This document shows, in pieces, positions 53,279 through 62,146 of a stretch of 64,000 nt of DNA. Below the pieces are notes generated by a model. It did not search any database, had not been told where the DNA came from, and was given only the letters and a program-made list of their open reading frames with translations. The stretch is taken from the NCBI GenBank assembly GCA_003499925.1, contig DNRQ01000038.1, positions 15,401 through 79,400 of the forward strand, read 5' to 3'. The first letter of the stretch is position 1. Each line of letters opens with the position of its first letter. A program made the position numbers and the translations under genes. This DNA is from Geobacter sp. GTDB lineage: Bacteria; Desulfobacterota; Desulfuromonadia; Geobacterales; Geobacteraceae.

Positions 53279-54717
53279 AAATTCTCATCGTGGGAAATGA
53301 TCCCAAGGAAGTCGGAGGGGTCGCCAATTACACGCGCCCTCTGGCCGCGAAGCTGGCGCAGCTGGGACACCAGGTCCATTATCTCTTCTCCGGCGCCATC
53401 CAAAGCAGCTACGACCTGCGCCTGCGCCCGTACCTCAGGGTGCGGCGCGACCTCTTTCCGTTCGAGACCGCGGAGATCATGAACTCGGCCTGCCTTCCCT
53501 TCAACTTCGGCGCTCCCGAGCGCGATGTCGAAGCGCCGGAGATGGAGAGCCTGATCGCCGTGTACCTGGACCGGGTGCGCCCCGAGGTGATGCATGTCCA
53601 CTCCAGGGTGGGGCTTCCCTTCTCGGTGAACCGGCTCGCCTCCGAGCGCGGCATCGCCGTCGTGAACACGATCCACGTCTACGGCTATATCTGCCAGAAG
53701 CGGGTCATGATCGACCAGGACGGCGGCATCTGTCCCGGCCCGCTCGATCCGGTACGCTGCGCGGCCTGCACCGGGACGCTCGACTACGGCAAGGAGCTCG
53801 GGCGCGCCCGGGTCCGCTATTACAAGGAGGTGCTGCGGCGCAACTGCGGCGCTCTCTACAGGATGGTAAAGGCGGGGAAGAAATCGGCCGGTATCGACTG
53901 GACTCCCGGGGTCACACCCGCGAAGGCCGCCGCGCCGGGAGCCGGAGCCGTGCCGGATCCGCTCATGCCGCACAGAATCGCGCTGCGGCTGGAGGCGGGC
54001 GTTGCCGCGCTGAACAGCTGTTGCGACGTAACCATCTGCGTCTCGCGTGACGTGAAAAACACCCTGCAGCGCTACGGCGTTCGCGAGGGGAAGCTCCTGG
54101 TCCAGCACATCGGTTCGGTGATCGCGGAGCGGCAGGTCATCGAGGATCGTGCGCCGCACGACCCCCTGGTGATCGGAAACATCGGCGGCGTCAATTACTA
54201 CAAGGGAACCCACGTGCTGCTGGACGCCGTGCGCAGGCTGGGACCCGGCAACTACCTGGTGAAGATCTTCGGCCGCTACAACGAGAACTACGTCGCCGGC
54301 CTGCTGCGCGACTATCCGGACCTTCCCGTACAGTTCACCGGTAGCTACCTCCCCTCCGATCTCCCGGCGATCCTGCGCCAGATCGACGTCATGGTGCTCC
54401 CTTCGGTCTGCAACGACACCGCGCCGCAGACCATCTTCGAGTCGTTCAGCGGGGGAGTCCCCATCATCGCCTCCAGCATCGGCGGGTTCCCGGATTTTGT
54501 CCGGGACCGGGAGAACGGGCTCCTTTTCGAGACCGGCAACAGCGCGGATCTGGCGGAGAAGCTCCGCCTGGTGATCGCGGAGCCGCAGCGCCTTAGCGCC
54601 TATCGCAAGGAGATCGGGAGGTTGAAGACCATCGGCGACAACGCGCAGGAACTGCTGGAGCTCTACGCGGATCTGATCGCCAAGGGGACCGGTAAAGCGA
54701 AGGGGTCACTGCCATGA
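53275..54717 (+). CDS. GT4 glycosyltransferase with Cys-containing insert
   Basis: 480 residues from the ATG at 53275 (AAGAGGAG upstream). GT-B: DPKEVGGVANYTRPLAAKLA at the N terminus, GGVNYYKGTHVLLDAVRRLG and PSVCNDTAPQTIFESFSGGV in the donor domain. An insert near 145-165 has CPGPLDPVRCAACTG, comparable with the Cys-rich insert of the protein at 33722. A second insert (PAKAAAPGAGAVPDP, about 217-231) is low-complexity. It overlaps the next gene by ATGA. Confidence 0.87.
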   Translation: MKILIVGNDPKEVGGVANYTRPLAAKLAQLGHQVHYLFSGAIQSSYDLRLRPYLRVRRDLFPFETAEIMNSACLPFNFGAPERDVEAPEMESLIAVYLDRVRPEVMHVHSRVGLPFSVNRLASERGIAVVNTIHVYGYICQKRVMIDQDGGICPGPLDPVRCAACTGTLDYGKELGRARVRYYKEVLRRNCGALYRMVKAGKKSAGIDWTPGVTPAKAAAPGAGAVPDPLMPHRIALRLEAGVAALNSCCDVTICVSRDVKNTLQRYGVREGKLLVQHIGSVIAERQVIEDRAPHDPLVIGNIGGVNYYKGTHVLLDAVRRLGPGNYLVKIFGRYNENYVAGLLRDYPDLPVQFTGSYLPSDLPAILRQIDVMVLPSVCNDTAPQTIFESFSGGVPIIASSIGGFPDFVRDRENGLLFETGNSADLAEKLRLVIAEPQRLSAYRKEIGRLKTIGDNAQELLELYADLIAKGTGKAKGSLP

Positions 54718-55823
54718 AAGTCCTGCTCAACGCCCCTGAACTCGGCTTGCCGGGAGGAGTGGCGAAATACTGCTCGGTGCTGAGGGGTCACTTCAAAAAT
54801 CCGATCAGCTATTTCACCGTCGGCAAGCGGGGCGTCCACGACGGGCTGTTCAGCAAGATCGCCACCACGGTGCAAAACTACGGCCGGTTCCTGCGCGCGC
54901 TAAGCGGTGTCGAACTGGTCCAGCTAAATCCCTCTCTAGGGTCGCGGGCCGTGATCCGGGATGGCGTATTCCTGCTGTTGGCCAAGCTCCGCGGCAAGAA
55001 GGTGGTCGTTTTCTTCCACGGCTGGGACGACTCCTGCGAAGCCCGGATCCGGCGTCATTTCCTGTGCCCGTTTGGTCTGGTCTACTTCCGTGCCGACACG
55101 ATCATCGTGCTGGCCAGCGTCTTCAAGGAAAAACTGGTCGCCATGGGTTACCGCAAGGAGATCCATGTCGAGACCACCACGGTAGAGCTCGAGATGTTCC
55201 CGCACGGCGCCTCGGCGCTGGCAGCCAGGCGGGAAAATGAGCGAAGTGGCGGGCTGCAGATCCTTTACCTGTCGCGCATCGAGAAGGAAAAGGGGATCTA
55301 CCAGGCGATCGACTCGTACGCCCTGCTGACAGGGCGCTGTCCAGGCGCGCGATTGACCGTGGTGGGCGACGGCTCCGAACTCGCTGCGGCTCGCGACTAC
55401 GTGGCCGCCCGGGGGATCGCCGGGGTGCAGTTCAAGGGTTACCTGAGCGGAATGGCGATCCGGGAGGCCTTTGCCGCGGCGGATGTCTACCTGTTTCCGA
55501 CCTGGCACGGGGAAGGGCTGCCGATATCGGTCCTGGAGGCGATGGTATTCGGGCTCCCCGTGCTGACCCGGCCGGTCGGAGGCATTGCCGATTTTTTCGA
55601 GGAGGGGAGGATGGGGTTCCTGCTTGAGAGCAAAGATCCGGCGCTCTGGGCCGGGAAGCTGGAGCAGCTGGCCGGCGACCGGGAAGCTCTCCTGGCGATG
55701 GGAGAGTACAACCATCGCTACGCCGCCGGGCGTTTCAGTCCTGACCACGTGGTCCGTCGTCTGGAGGCGATCTACGAAACGGTTAGCGCGGGAGCGCGGG
55801 AGCTGCCGCGCTCCCCCCTTTGA
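54714..55823 (+). CDS. GT4 glycosyltransferase
   Basis: 369 residues. GT-B: NAPELGLPGGVAKYCSVLRG at the N terminus, ILYLSRIEKEKGIYQAIDSY and PTWHGEGLPISVLEAMVFGL in the C-terminal domain. The last codons (GARELPRSPL) lie in the first unit of an 18-bp tandem repeat leading into a palindromic element, so the natural end has probably been replaced. Last gene of unit (d). Confidence 0.88.
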   Translation: MKVLLNAPELGLPGGVAKYCSVLRGHFKNPISYFTVGKRGVHDGLFSKIATTVQNYGRFLRALSGVELVQLNPSLGSRAVIRDGVFLLLAKLRGKKVVVFFHGWDDSCEARIRRHFLCPFGLVYFRADTIIVLASVFKEKLVAMGYRKEIHVETTTVELEMFPHGASALAARRENERSGGLQILYLSRIEKEKGIYQAIDSYALLTGRCPGARLTVVGDGSELAAARDYVAARGIAGVQFKGYLSGMAIREAFAAADVYLFPTWHGEGLPISVLEAMVFGLPVLTRPVGGIADFFEEGRMGFLLESKDPALWAGKLEQLAGDREALLAMGEYNHRYAAGRFSPDHVVRRLEAIYETVSAGARELPRSPL

Positions 55824-55962
55824 ACCCGCGCTCCCCTTCGAACCCGCGCTCCCCCCTTTGAAAAAGGGGGGTTGGGGGGGATTTGGCCATGCCGGCAACT
55901 GCTGCGAGTTTGCGCCAGAGCTGAAATCCCCCTAAATCCCCCTTTGCAAAGGGGGACTTCCT
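55802..55962. repeat. 18-bp tandem units and CCCCCTTT palindromic repeat
   Basis: Three near-identical units CGCGCTCCCCCCTTTGAACC lie in tandem from about 55808. The third merges into the palindromic element CCCCCCTTTGAAAAAGGGGG ... AAATCCCCCTTTGCAAAGGG, ending at 55962, the same family as at 43486. Three units with no spacers is too few and too short for CRISPR. Confidence 0.65.
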
Positions 55963-56027
55963 CGAGCAGTCCCCTCTCGCGCCCTCCATCCGATTCTTGC
56001 CGAACTTTAAGGTTGCTGTGCTGTCGC

Positions 56028-56045
56028 TGTAACACTCTCCTGCTA
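56028..56045 (+). promoter_or_regulatory. Promoter-like TGTAAC-N7-TGCTA motif
   Basis: TGTAACACTCTCCTGCTAC, with the same spacing as at 5023, about 80-95 bp before the heparinase-like gene. Putative promoter of unit (e). Confidence 0.4.
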
Positions 56046-56123
56046 CTCTCCACACTCGTCTGGCACTGCCTCCGTCCACTTTAATCGCCCGCTCCCTGGC
56101 CTCTCATCGGTGGCTTGATCCTC

Positions 56124-57944
56124 ATGTTCAATTTTCTGTTCTCGCGCCTGAAGCACGCCTCGCTTCCCGAACTCGCCTACCGCGTCCGACAGACGGCGCG
56201 CGGCGCCCGGATCAGGCGCGCCGTACGCAGGGGCCGCTTCCCCTACGCCCTTCCCGAAGCGGCTCCCCGGGCCGTTCGGGCTCTGGCGCTTCCGGAGTTC
56301 CATCCGGCGGTGAGCCGGGACACGGTGGAAGCGGTCCTGGCCGGCGCGCGCTTCACCCTCAATACCGATCGGGAGACCCTGCTGCGCTGGGAGGCGGAAC
56401 TCGCCGGGGGGCAGGAGGCGAACCCGGCCGGCGGGGGTGCGGCTGCGGACATCAGGGCGCTCTGGGAGCCGGCCCGCCTGCAGCACGTGACGCTCTTGCT
56501 GGCGTACCTCTCCCGGCAGGGGGCGGGCTACGCCGGGAACAGGGTTGCCGACTTCGCCCGCCGCGAGCTGCTCGGCTGGCTGGACGCCAACCCGTTTCTT
56601 GCCGGTCCGCATTACCGCTCGGCCATGGAGTGCGCCCTCAGGATCCCGGTTTTCTTTTACGCGCTGAAGCTTCTGGAAACCCTGGACCGCCGGGATTTCA
56701 AGCGCCTGAGCGACGCGGCCTACGCCCATGCCGGCTGGATCGAGGACAATCTCTCGCTCTACTCTTCGCTGGGAAACCACACGGTGTGCGAATCGGTGGG
56801 GCTGCTATTCGCCGGGGCGATGTTCGCCGACACCGGGAAGGGGAAGCTCTGGCTGGAAAGGGGGATCGCTTTGCTGCGCCAGGAGCTGGCGCGCCAGATC
56901 CTTCCCGACGGCGGCCCGCTGGAACAGTCGCTTTCCTATCACCGCCTGGTCCTCGACCTGTACTGGCTCAGCGTCGATTTCCTGGAGGGAAACGGCCTCC
57001 ACGACTGCAGCGACTGGAAGCCACGGCTGCGCCAGGGGGAGGCCTTTCTGGCCGCCTTTTGCGACGGCGCCGGCCGGTTCCCCCCCCTGGGCGACAGCGA
57101 TGACGGCCACGCCCTGGCTCCCGGCCTGGCGCCGCGCCGGGAGGCGGCCGCGCACGAGGCGCCGGGGTGCCGCGCCTTCGACGCCGCCGGATACACGCTG
57201 ATCACCGGGGCCGACGGGCTCAGGGTGAGCCTCGACCACGGGCCGCTCGGCATGCCCCCCCTGAACAACCACGGCCATGCCGACGCACTCTCCCTGACCC
57301 TTTCCCTGGCCGGAGACGACCTGCTGGTCGATCCCGGAACCTACCGCTACAACGGCGCACCCTCCTTTCGCCGCTACTTCAAAAGCACCGCCGCCCACAA
57401 CACGGTGACCGTGGACGGCCTGGACCAGGCGCAGCAGGAAACCGGCTTCATCTGGAGCAACCCGTATCAATGCCGGGTGCTGCGCCGCGAGCAGACCGGA
57501 TCGGGGTACCTGGTGGAGGCGGAACATGACGGATACCGGCGGCTCCCGGAACCGGTACTGCACCGCCGCGCCCTGCTTTATGCCGCGCCGGACGCCGTGC
57601 TGCTTCGGGACAGCTTCTCCGGGGGGGGGGAGCACGACTTTGCCCTCCACTTCCACCTGCATCCCGACGCCGAGGTCACCCGGGATGCGGGGTGGTGGTT
57701 CCTGCGCGGGGCGAAGAGCCGGATCCGGCTCAGGCTCTTGGAGGGGGAGCATCTCGAACTGGCAACCGGCAAGGATGAGCCGACGCCTGGCTGGTACGCG
57801 CCTGCCTACGGCAGCAAGCGTCCGGCAGCGGTGCTGCGCTGCCGGAAGAGGGGCGTCTGCCGCCTGGTCGAGTTCAGGACCGTGATCTGCTGGGGCGATA
57901 ACCCCGATATGGAATGGCTGCAGGCACTGGGAGGTGCGCTATGA
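56124..57944 (+). CDS. Heparinase II/III-like polysaccharide lyase
   Basis: 606 residues from the ATG at 56124; a TTG at 56115 is also in frame. An alpha/alpha toroid-like N half (RLQHVTLLLAYLSRQ, YRSAMECALRIPVFFYALKL, SLGNHTVCESVGLLFAGAMF) and a beta-sandwich half with NNHGHADALSLTLSLAGDDL and DPGTYRYNGAPSFRRYFKST, the usual Hepar_II_III signatures (conserved N/H and Y residues). No classical signal peptide. Lyases of this kind in EPS loci cleave uronate-containing polymer and help length control or release. It overlaps the next gene by ATGA. Confidence 0.85.
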   Translation: MFNFLFSRLKHASLPELAYRVRQTARGARIRRAVRRGRFPYALPEAAPRAVRALALPEFHPAVSRDTVEAVLAGARFTLNTDRETLLRWEAELAGGQEANPAGGGAAADIRALWEPARLQHVTLLLAYLSRQGAGYAGNRVADFARRELLGWLDANPFLAGPHYRSAMECALRIPVFFYALKLLETLDRRDFKRLSDAAYAHAGWIEDNLSLYSSLGNHTVCESVGLLFAGAMFADTGKGKLWLERGIALLRQELARQILPDGGPLEQSLSYHRLVLDLYWLSVDFLEGNGLHDCSDWKPRLRQGEAFLAAFCDGAGRFPPLGDSDDGHALAPGLAPRREAAAHEAPGCRAFDAAGYTLITGADGLRVSLDHGPLGMPPLNNHGHADALSLTLSLAGDDLLVDPGTYRYNGAPSFRRYFKSTAAHNTVTVDGLDQAQQETGFIWSNPYQCRVLRREQTGSGYLVEAEHDGYRRLPEPVLHRRALLYAAPDAVLLRDSFSGGGEHDFALHFHLHPDAEVTRDAGWWFLRGAKSRIRLRLLEGEHLELATGKDEPTPGWYAPAYGSKRPAAVLRCRKRGVCRLVEFRTVICWGDNPDMEWLQALGGAL

Positions 57945-58741
57945 AGGGGAGGCTTGGCATACTGGACATCTGGGTCGATGCCGTGACCATGGACCAGGCA
58001 CTGGAGAAGGTCGTGGAGTTTGTCGAGGAGGGGGACCGCCCCCGGGTGGTCTTCGCGGTCAACCCGGAGAAGAACTTCTCGGTCCCCCGCAATCCCGCCC
58101 TGCATCAGGCCTTTCGCAACGCCGACCTGCTGATCCCCGACGGCATCGGCGTGGTGCTGGCGGCCCGCCTGCTGCACCGGGCCCGCCTCTCCCGGGTGCC
58201 GGGAGTGGAGCTGATGCAGGAGATCTGCCGGCTGGCCAGCGCCAGGGAGTACCGGCTCTTCATCTATGGAGCCAGCGAGGAGGTGAGCCGCGGCGCCGCG
58301 GAGATCCTGGAGCAGCGCTATCCGGGTCTGCGCATCGTCGGTCGCGCCAACGGCTTCGTGCCGCAGGAGCGGATGCCGGAACTGGTCGGTGAGATCAACG
58401 CGAGCGGAGCCCAGATCCTGTTCCTGGCGCTCGGCTCGCCGCGCCAGGAGCAGTGGTACGTCGCGCACCAGTCGGAGCTCACCACGGTACGGCTCTGCCA
58501 GGGGATCGGAGGGAGCCTCGATACCATTACCGGCCGGGTCAAACGCGCTCCCAGCCGCTTCTGCCGCCTGAACCTGGAGTGGTTCTACCGCCTGGTCAAG
58601 GAGCCCTCCCGCCTGAAACGGCAGAGGGTGCTCCCGCTTTTCGTGCTCCAGGTGCTCGGGGTGAAGCTCAGGCTGATGCTGCGCGCCGAGCGCCTGCTGC
58701 TGCGCCGCCCCGCCGGCAAGCCGCGGCTCGGTGCGCCCTAG
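57941..58741 (+). CDS. WecG/TagA/CpsF family glycosyltransferase
   Basis: 266 residues from the ATGA overlap at 57941. Matches GT26: IWVDAVTMDQALEKVVEFVE, AVNPEKNFSVPRNPALHQAF, LIPDGIGVVLAARL, RLFIYGASEEV and ILFLALGSPRQEQW. These membrane-peripheral enzymes add the second sugar (such as ManNAc or ManNAcA) to a lipid-linked GlcNAc. That fits the WecA-type enzyme encoded at 60451. Confidence 0.92.
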   Translation: MKGRLGILDIWVDAVTMDQALEKVVEFVEEGDRPRVVFAVNPEKNFSVPRNPALHQAFRNADLLIPDGIGVVLAARLLHRARLSRVPGVELMQEICRLASAREYRLFIYGASEEVSRGAAEILEQRYPGLRIVGRANGFVPQERMPELVGEINASGAQILFLALGSPRQEQWYVAHQSELTTVRLCQGIGGSLDTITGRVKRAPSRFCRLNLEWFYRLVKEPSRLKRQRVLPLFVLQVLGVKLRLMLRAERLLLRRPAGKPRLGAP

Positions 58742-58772
58742 CCCCCCGATGTTTCCCCAAGTTTTTTCCGTT

Positions 58773-58799
58773 TGTAACCTCGTCTCAACAACAATGCTC
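58773..58799 (+). promoter_or_regulatory. Promoter-like TGTAAC...TGCTC motif
   Basis: TGTAAC at 58773 and ATGCTCTAGATT from 58794, a 16-base spacing, in the 142-bp gap before the second exosortase gene. A weaker relative of the motifs at 5023 and 56028. Confidence 0.3.
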
Positions 58800-58883
58800 T
58801 AGATTCGTCCCGGTCTTCTCATCGCGCCGGAATCGCCCGCAACGAGGGAGCCTTTTTCTGCCGTGCCACCAGGAGCCTTTGCC

Positions 58884-60431
58884 GTGAAATCCTCTTGTTC
58901 CGTCCACCCTGGTACCGCCTGCACCGCGACGCTGCTTGCCGTGCTGCTCGGCGCCCTTTACTGCGGCACCTTTTCCTGGCTGGTCACCGTGGACTGGCTC
59001 CGCGAGGATTACAGCTCGAGCGCCCTGATCCCGCTGATTGCCGCCTATCTCCTCTACGACCGGCGCGCCGCAGTGGCGCGCTCCCCCTGGCGCCCCAGCT
59101 GGCTCGGGCTTTTGCCGGTCTGCTGCGGCATAGCGCTCTACTGGCTCGGGGAGCTCGCCGGCGAGTTCTTTTCGCTGTATCTCTCCTTCTGGCTGGTTCT
59201 GGTCGGCCTGCTCTGGAGCTGGCTGGGAGGGGCGCGCCTCAAGGTGCTGCGCTTTCCCCTTTTGTTCCTGCTCGCCATGTTTCCACTCCCCAACTACCTG
59301 AACACCATGGTCACCCTGAAGCTCAAGCTGATCTCCTCCTGGCTCGGTGTCTGGGTGATGCGGCTCTGCGGCCTGTCGGCCTACCGGGAGGGGAACGTCA
59401 TCGACCTCGGCTTCACCAAGCTCCAGGTGGTCGACGCCTGCAGCGGCCTGCGCTATTTCATCCCGCTTCTGGTGCTCTCCGTCCTGCTGGCGAGCTACTA
59501 CCGCGCCCCGCTCTGGAAGAGGGGGCTCTTCGTGCTCTCCTCGATCCCGGTCTCCGTGGTCACCAACGGCCTGCGCATCGCCTCGGTGGGGATCCTGTAC
59601 CAGTTCTTCGGACCGGTGGTGGCGGAAGGGTTCTTTCACGATTTTTCCGGCTGGTTCATCTTCATGTTCAGCCTGGGGCTGCTCCTGCTGGAACTGAGGC
59701 TTTTGAAAAGGTTCCTCCCGGAGGCGCCGCTTAAGCCGCTCCGGCTCGAACCGGAGGCGGCGGCGCCCCGGGCCGCCTGCCGGGGGAGCAGGGTCCCGCT
59801 TCAGCTGGCGCTCCCGGTACTGCTCCTTTCGGCGACCCTGGCCGCCTCGACCTGCATCGACTTCCGGGAGAAGGTGGTCCCGGCCCGCTCCTTTGGCGAG
59901 TTCCCCCTGGTGCTCTCCGGCTGGCAGGGGGTCCGGGGCGAGATGGAGCAGCTCTATCTCGACTCGCTCGATCTCGACGACTACTCCATGGTCGATTACC
60001 GCGATCCGAAGGGGAGGACGGTGAGTTTCTACGCCGCCTACTACGCCAGCCAGTCCAAGGGGGCATCGATCCATTCCCCGGCCACCTGCCTTCCCGGCAG
60101 CGGCTGGATCTTCCAGGAGTCCGGGGCGGTGGCGGTCCCCCTGGCCGAGCGGGGCGCGAGCCTGCAGGTGAACCGCGCCTTCATGCAGAAGGGTGGGGTG
60201 CAGGAGCTCACCTACTACTGGTTCCCCCAGCGCGGGCGGCTGCTCACCAGCGCCTGGCAGCTCAAGTTCTACACCTTCTGGGACGCCCTGACCCGGCGCA
60301 GGACCGACGGCGCGCTGGTACGGGTCATAACCCCGGTCTACCAGGGGGAGCGGCTCGCAGATGCCGAGACGCGCCTCCAGGGGTTCGCCCGCGAGCTAAC
60401 CCCGGTGCTGACGCGCTTCGTCCCGCAATAG
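58884..60431 (+). CDS. Exosortase-EpsI fusion protein (second copy)
   Basis: 515 residues from a GTG at 58884, chosen because AGGAG lies eight bases upstream; a GTG at 58863 is also possible. With this start the catalytic residues are C186 (VVDACSGLRYF), R231 (TNGLRIASVG) and H252 (FFHDFSGW), the same numbers as in the first copy, which supports both starts. Eight helices are followed by an EpsI domain (LVLSGWQGVRG, IHSPATCLPGSGW, ELTYYWFPQRG). This build and the HSPxTCLPGxGW motif match the VPLPA-CTERM-type exosortase group (XrtD). It likely processes IPPA/VPLPA-tailed proteins such as that at 3226. Confidence 0.92.
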   Translation: MKSSCSVHPGTACTATLLAVLLGALYCGTFSWLVTVDWLREDYSSSALIPLIAAYLLYDRRAAVARSPWRPSWLGLLPVCCGIALYWLGELAGEFFSLYLSFWLVLVGLLWSWLGGARLKVLRFPLLFLLAMFPLPNYLNTMVTLKLKLISSWLGVWVMRLCGLSAYREGNVIDLGFTKLQVVDACSGLRYFIPLLVLSVLLASYYRAPLWKRGLFVLSSIPVSVVTNGLRIASVGILYQFFGPVVAEGFFHDFSGWFIFMFSLGLLLLELRLLKRFLPEAPLKPLRLEPEAAAPRAACRGSRVPLQLALPVLLLSATLAASTCIDFREKVVPARSFGEFPLVLSGWQGVRGEMEQLYLDSLDLDDYSMVDYRDPKGRTVSFYAAYYASQSKGASIHSPATCLPGSGWIFQESGAVAVPLAERGASLQVNRAFMQKGGVQELTYYWFPQRGRLLTSAWQLKFYTFWDALTRRRTDGALVRVITPVYQGERLADAETRLQGFARELTPVLTRFVPQ

Positions 60432-60450
60432 CCCGTTCCGCCAAGGCCCT

Positions 60451-62079
60451 ATGATCTTCTTGTCGACCCTACTCGTTTCGGTGCTCATCACCATCGCCCT
60501 TACCCCGGCGTTCAGCGCCCTGGCGCTCCGCTTCCAGCTGGTGGACCTCCCCAACGAAAGGAAGGTGCACCAGGTCCCGGTGCCGCGGGTCGGGGGGATC
60601 GCCATGGCTCTGGGTGCCTTCATCCCGATCATCTGCTGGCGCTATGCCGACAGCTTCGTCCAGGCCTACCTGGTCGGCGCCGCCATCCTGGTGCTGTTCG
60701 GGGCGGTGGACGACTTTCGCGACCTCTCTCCGCGCATCAAGTTCCTGGGGCAGATCGCCGCCGCGCTGAGCGCCGTCTTCCTGGGTGGGATCAGGATCAG
60801 CAACCTCGGGATGCTGGCGCCGGAGAACTACCTGCTGCCGGGGTGGCTCGCCGTCCCCCTCACCGTGGTCGCCATCGTCGGGGTGACCAACGCCATCAAC
60901 CTTTCCGACGGACTGGACGGGCTGGCCGGCGGCATCTCCCTGCTCATCTTTGCCGGCATCGGTTATCTCGCCTACCTGGTGGGAGATTTCAGCGTGGGGC
61001 TGATCTCACTGGCGCTGGGGGGGGCGCTGTTCGGCTTTCTCCGCTTCAACACCCATCCCGCCTCGATCTTCATGGGGGATTCCGGGAGCCAGTTCCTGGG
61101 GTTCTCGGCGATCACCCTCTCCCTGGGGCTGACCCAGGGGAGGGCGACCGCGCTCAGCCCGATCCTGCCGCTGATCCTGCTCGGCTTCCCGATTCTCGAC
61201 ACCCTCACCGTCATGGTGGCGAGGATCAGCCGCGGCCGCTCCCCGTTCAGCGCGGACCGGAACCACTTCCATCACAACCTGATGGCGCTGGGCTTCCTGC
61301 ACCCGGAGAGCGTGCTGATCATCTACCTGTTCCAGACCTTCCTGCTCCTGGCCTCGGTGCATTTCCGCTTCTACTCGGACTGGAGCCTGCTCGGGGGGTA
61401 CCTGGTGTTCTCCCTGCTGGTGCTGGCGGGCTTCAGCCATGCCGCCAGGACCCGGCGCACCGTGAGGCGCCTGGACTTCTTCGATGCCAAGATCGCCGGA
61501 CGGCTGCGCCTTTTGAAGCGGGAGGGGGTGGTGATCAGGTACTCCTTCCGCCTCTTCGAGAGCGGGGTCCCGCTGCTGCTGTTCATCACCTGCCTGGTGG
61601 CGCAAAGGCCTCCTCTCTACGGCACCCTGATCTGCGCCGTCTCCGGCGCGGCGATCCTGATCGTGTGCCGGTTCCGGAACGCCTGGCTCCCGGGACTGCT
61701 CAGGTTCGTGCTCTACCTGCTGATCCCCTTTTCCGTCTACCTCGGGGGGGGACTGATCTCCCTTTACGCCGACACCCCGCTGCTGCGCTTTTACAACGGC
61801 TCCTTCGGCGCCGTCGCGCTGCTGATCATCCTGGTATCCAAGTTCTCGCGCAGGAAGTCCGGCTTTCGCAGTTCCCCCATGGACTTTCTGATCGGCATCC
61901 TGGCCCTGGTGGTCCCGAACCTCCCGGAGCAGCAGATCCAGGAGTACCAGGTCGGCCTCACCGCCGCCAAGATCCTGCTCCTTTACTTCAGCTTCGAGGT
62001 GCTGCAGGCGGAGATGCGCGGCAAAATGAACCGTTTCGCCCTGTGGACCGTGGCATCCCTGGTGGCGCTGGCTTGTTAG
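60451..62079 (+). CDS. WecA/MraY-type undecaprenyl-phosphate sugar-phosphotransferase
   Basis: 542 residues, many helices. Family motifs: D87-D88 (GAVDDFRDL), NAINLSDGLDGLAGG around D153, FMGDSGSQF with D210, and NHFHHNLM at 271-278. It should transfer HexNAc-1-phosphate to undecaprenyl phosphate, starting the glycan. At roughly 350 residues the family core ends; the extra ~190 residues are another hydrophobic domain (FESGVPLLLFITCLVAQRPP and beyond) as in some longer EPS-locus members. It lies 19 bp after the exosortase gene. Confidence 0.92.
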   Translation: MIFLSTLLVSVLITIALTPAFSALALRFQLVDLPNERKVHQVPVPRVGGIAMALGAFIPIICWRYADSFVQAYLVGAAILVLFGAVDDFRDLSPRIKFLGQIAAALSAVFLGGIRISNLGMLAPENYLLPGWLAVPLTVVAIVGVTNAINLSDGLDGLAGGISLLIFAGIGYLAYLVGDFSVGLISLALGGALFGFLRFNTHPASIFMGDSGSQFLGFSAITLSLGLTQGRATALSPILPLILLGFPILDTLTVMVARISRGRSPFSADRNHFHHNLMALGFLHPESVLIIYLFQTFLLLASVHFRFYSDWSLLGGYLVFSLLVLAGFSHAARTRRTVRRLDFFDAKIAGRLRLLKREGVVIRYSFRLFESGVPLLLFITCLVAQRPPLYGTLICAVSGAAILIVCRFRNAWLPGLLRFVLYLLIPFSVYLGGGLISLYADTPLLRFYNGSFGAVALLIILVSKFSRRKSGFRSSPMDFLIGILALVVPNLPEQQIQEYQVGLTAAKILLLYFSFEVLQAEMRGKMNRFALWTVASLVALAC

Positions 62080-62146
62080 GAACCTGTTGGGAGACCTCAA
62101 CCCTCATCCCTCAACGGGCATTGAAGTATTCAAGGAGGAACTATCT

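Noticed and set aside
55802..55862. Possible CRISPR-like tandem repeat
   Set aside because: Three short units with no spacers and no cas genes.
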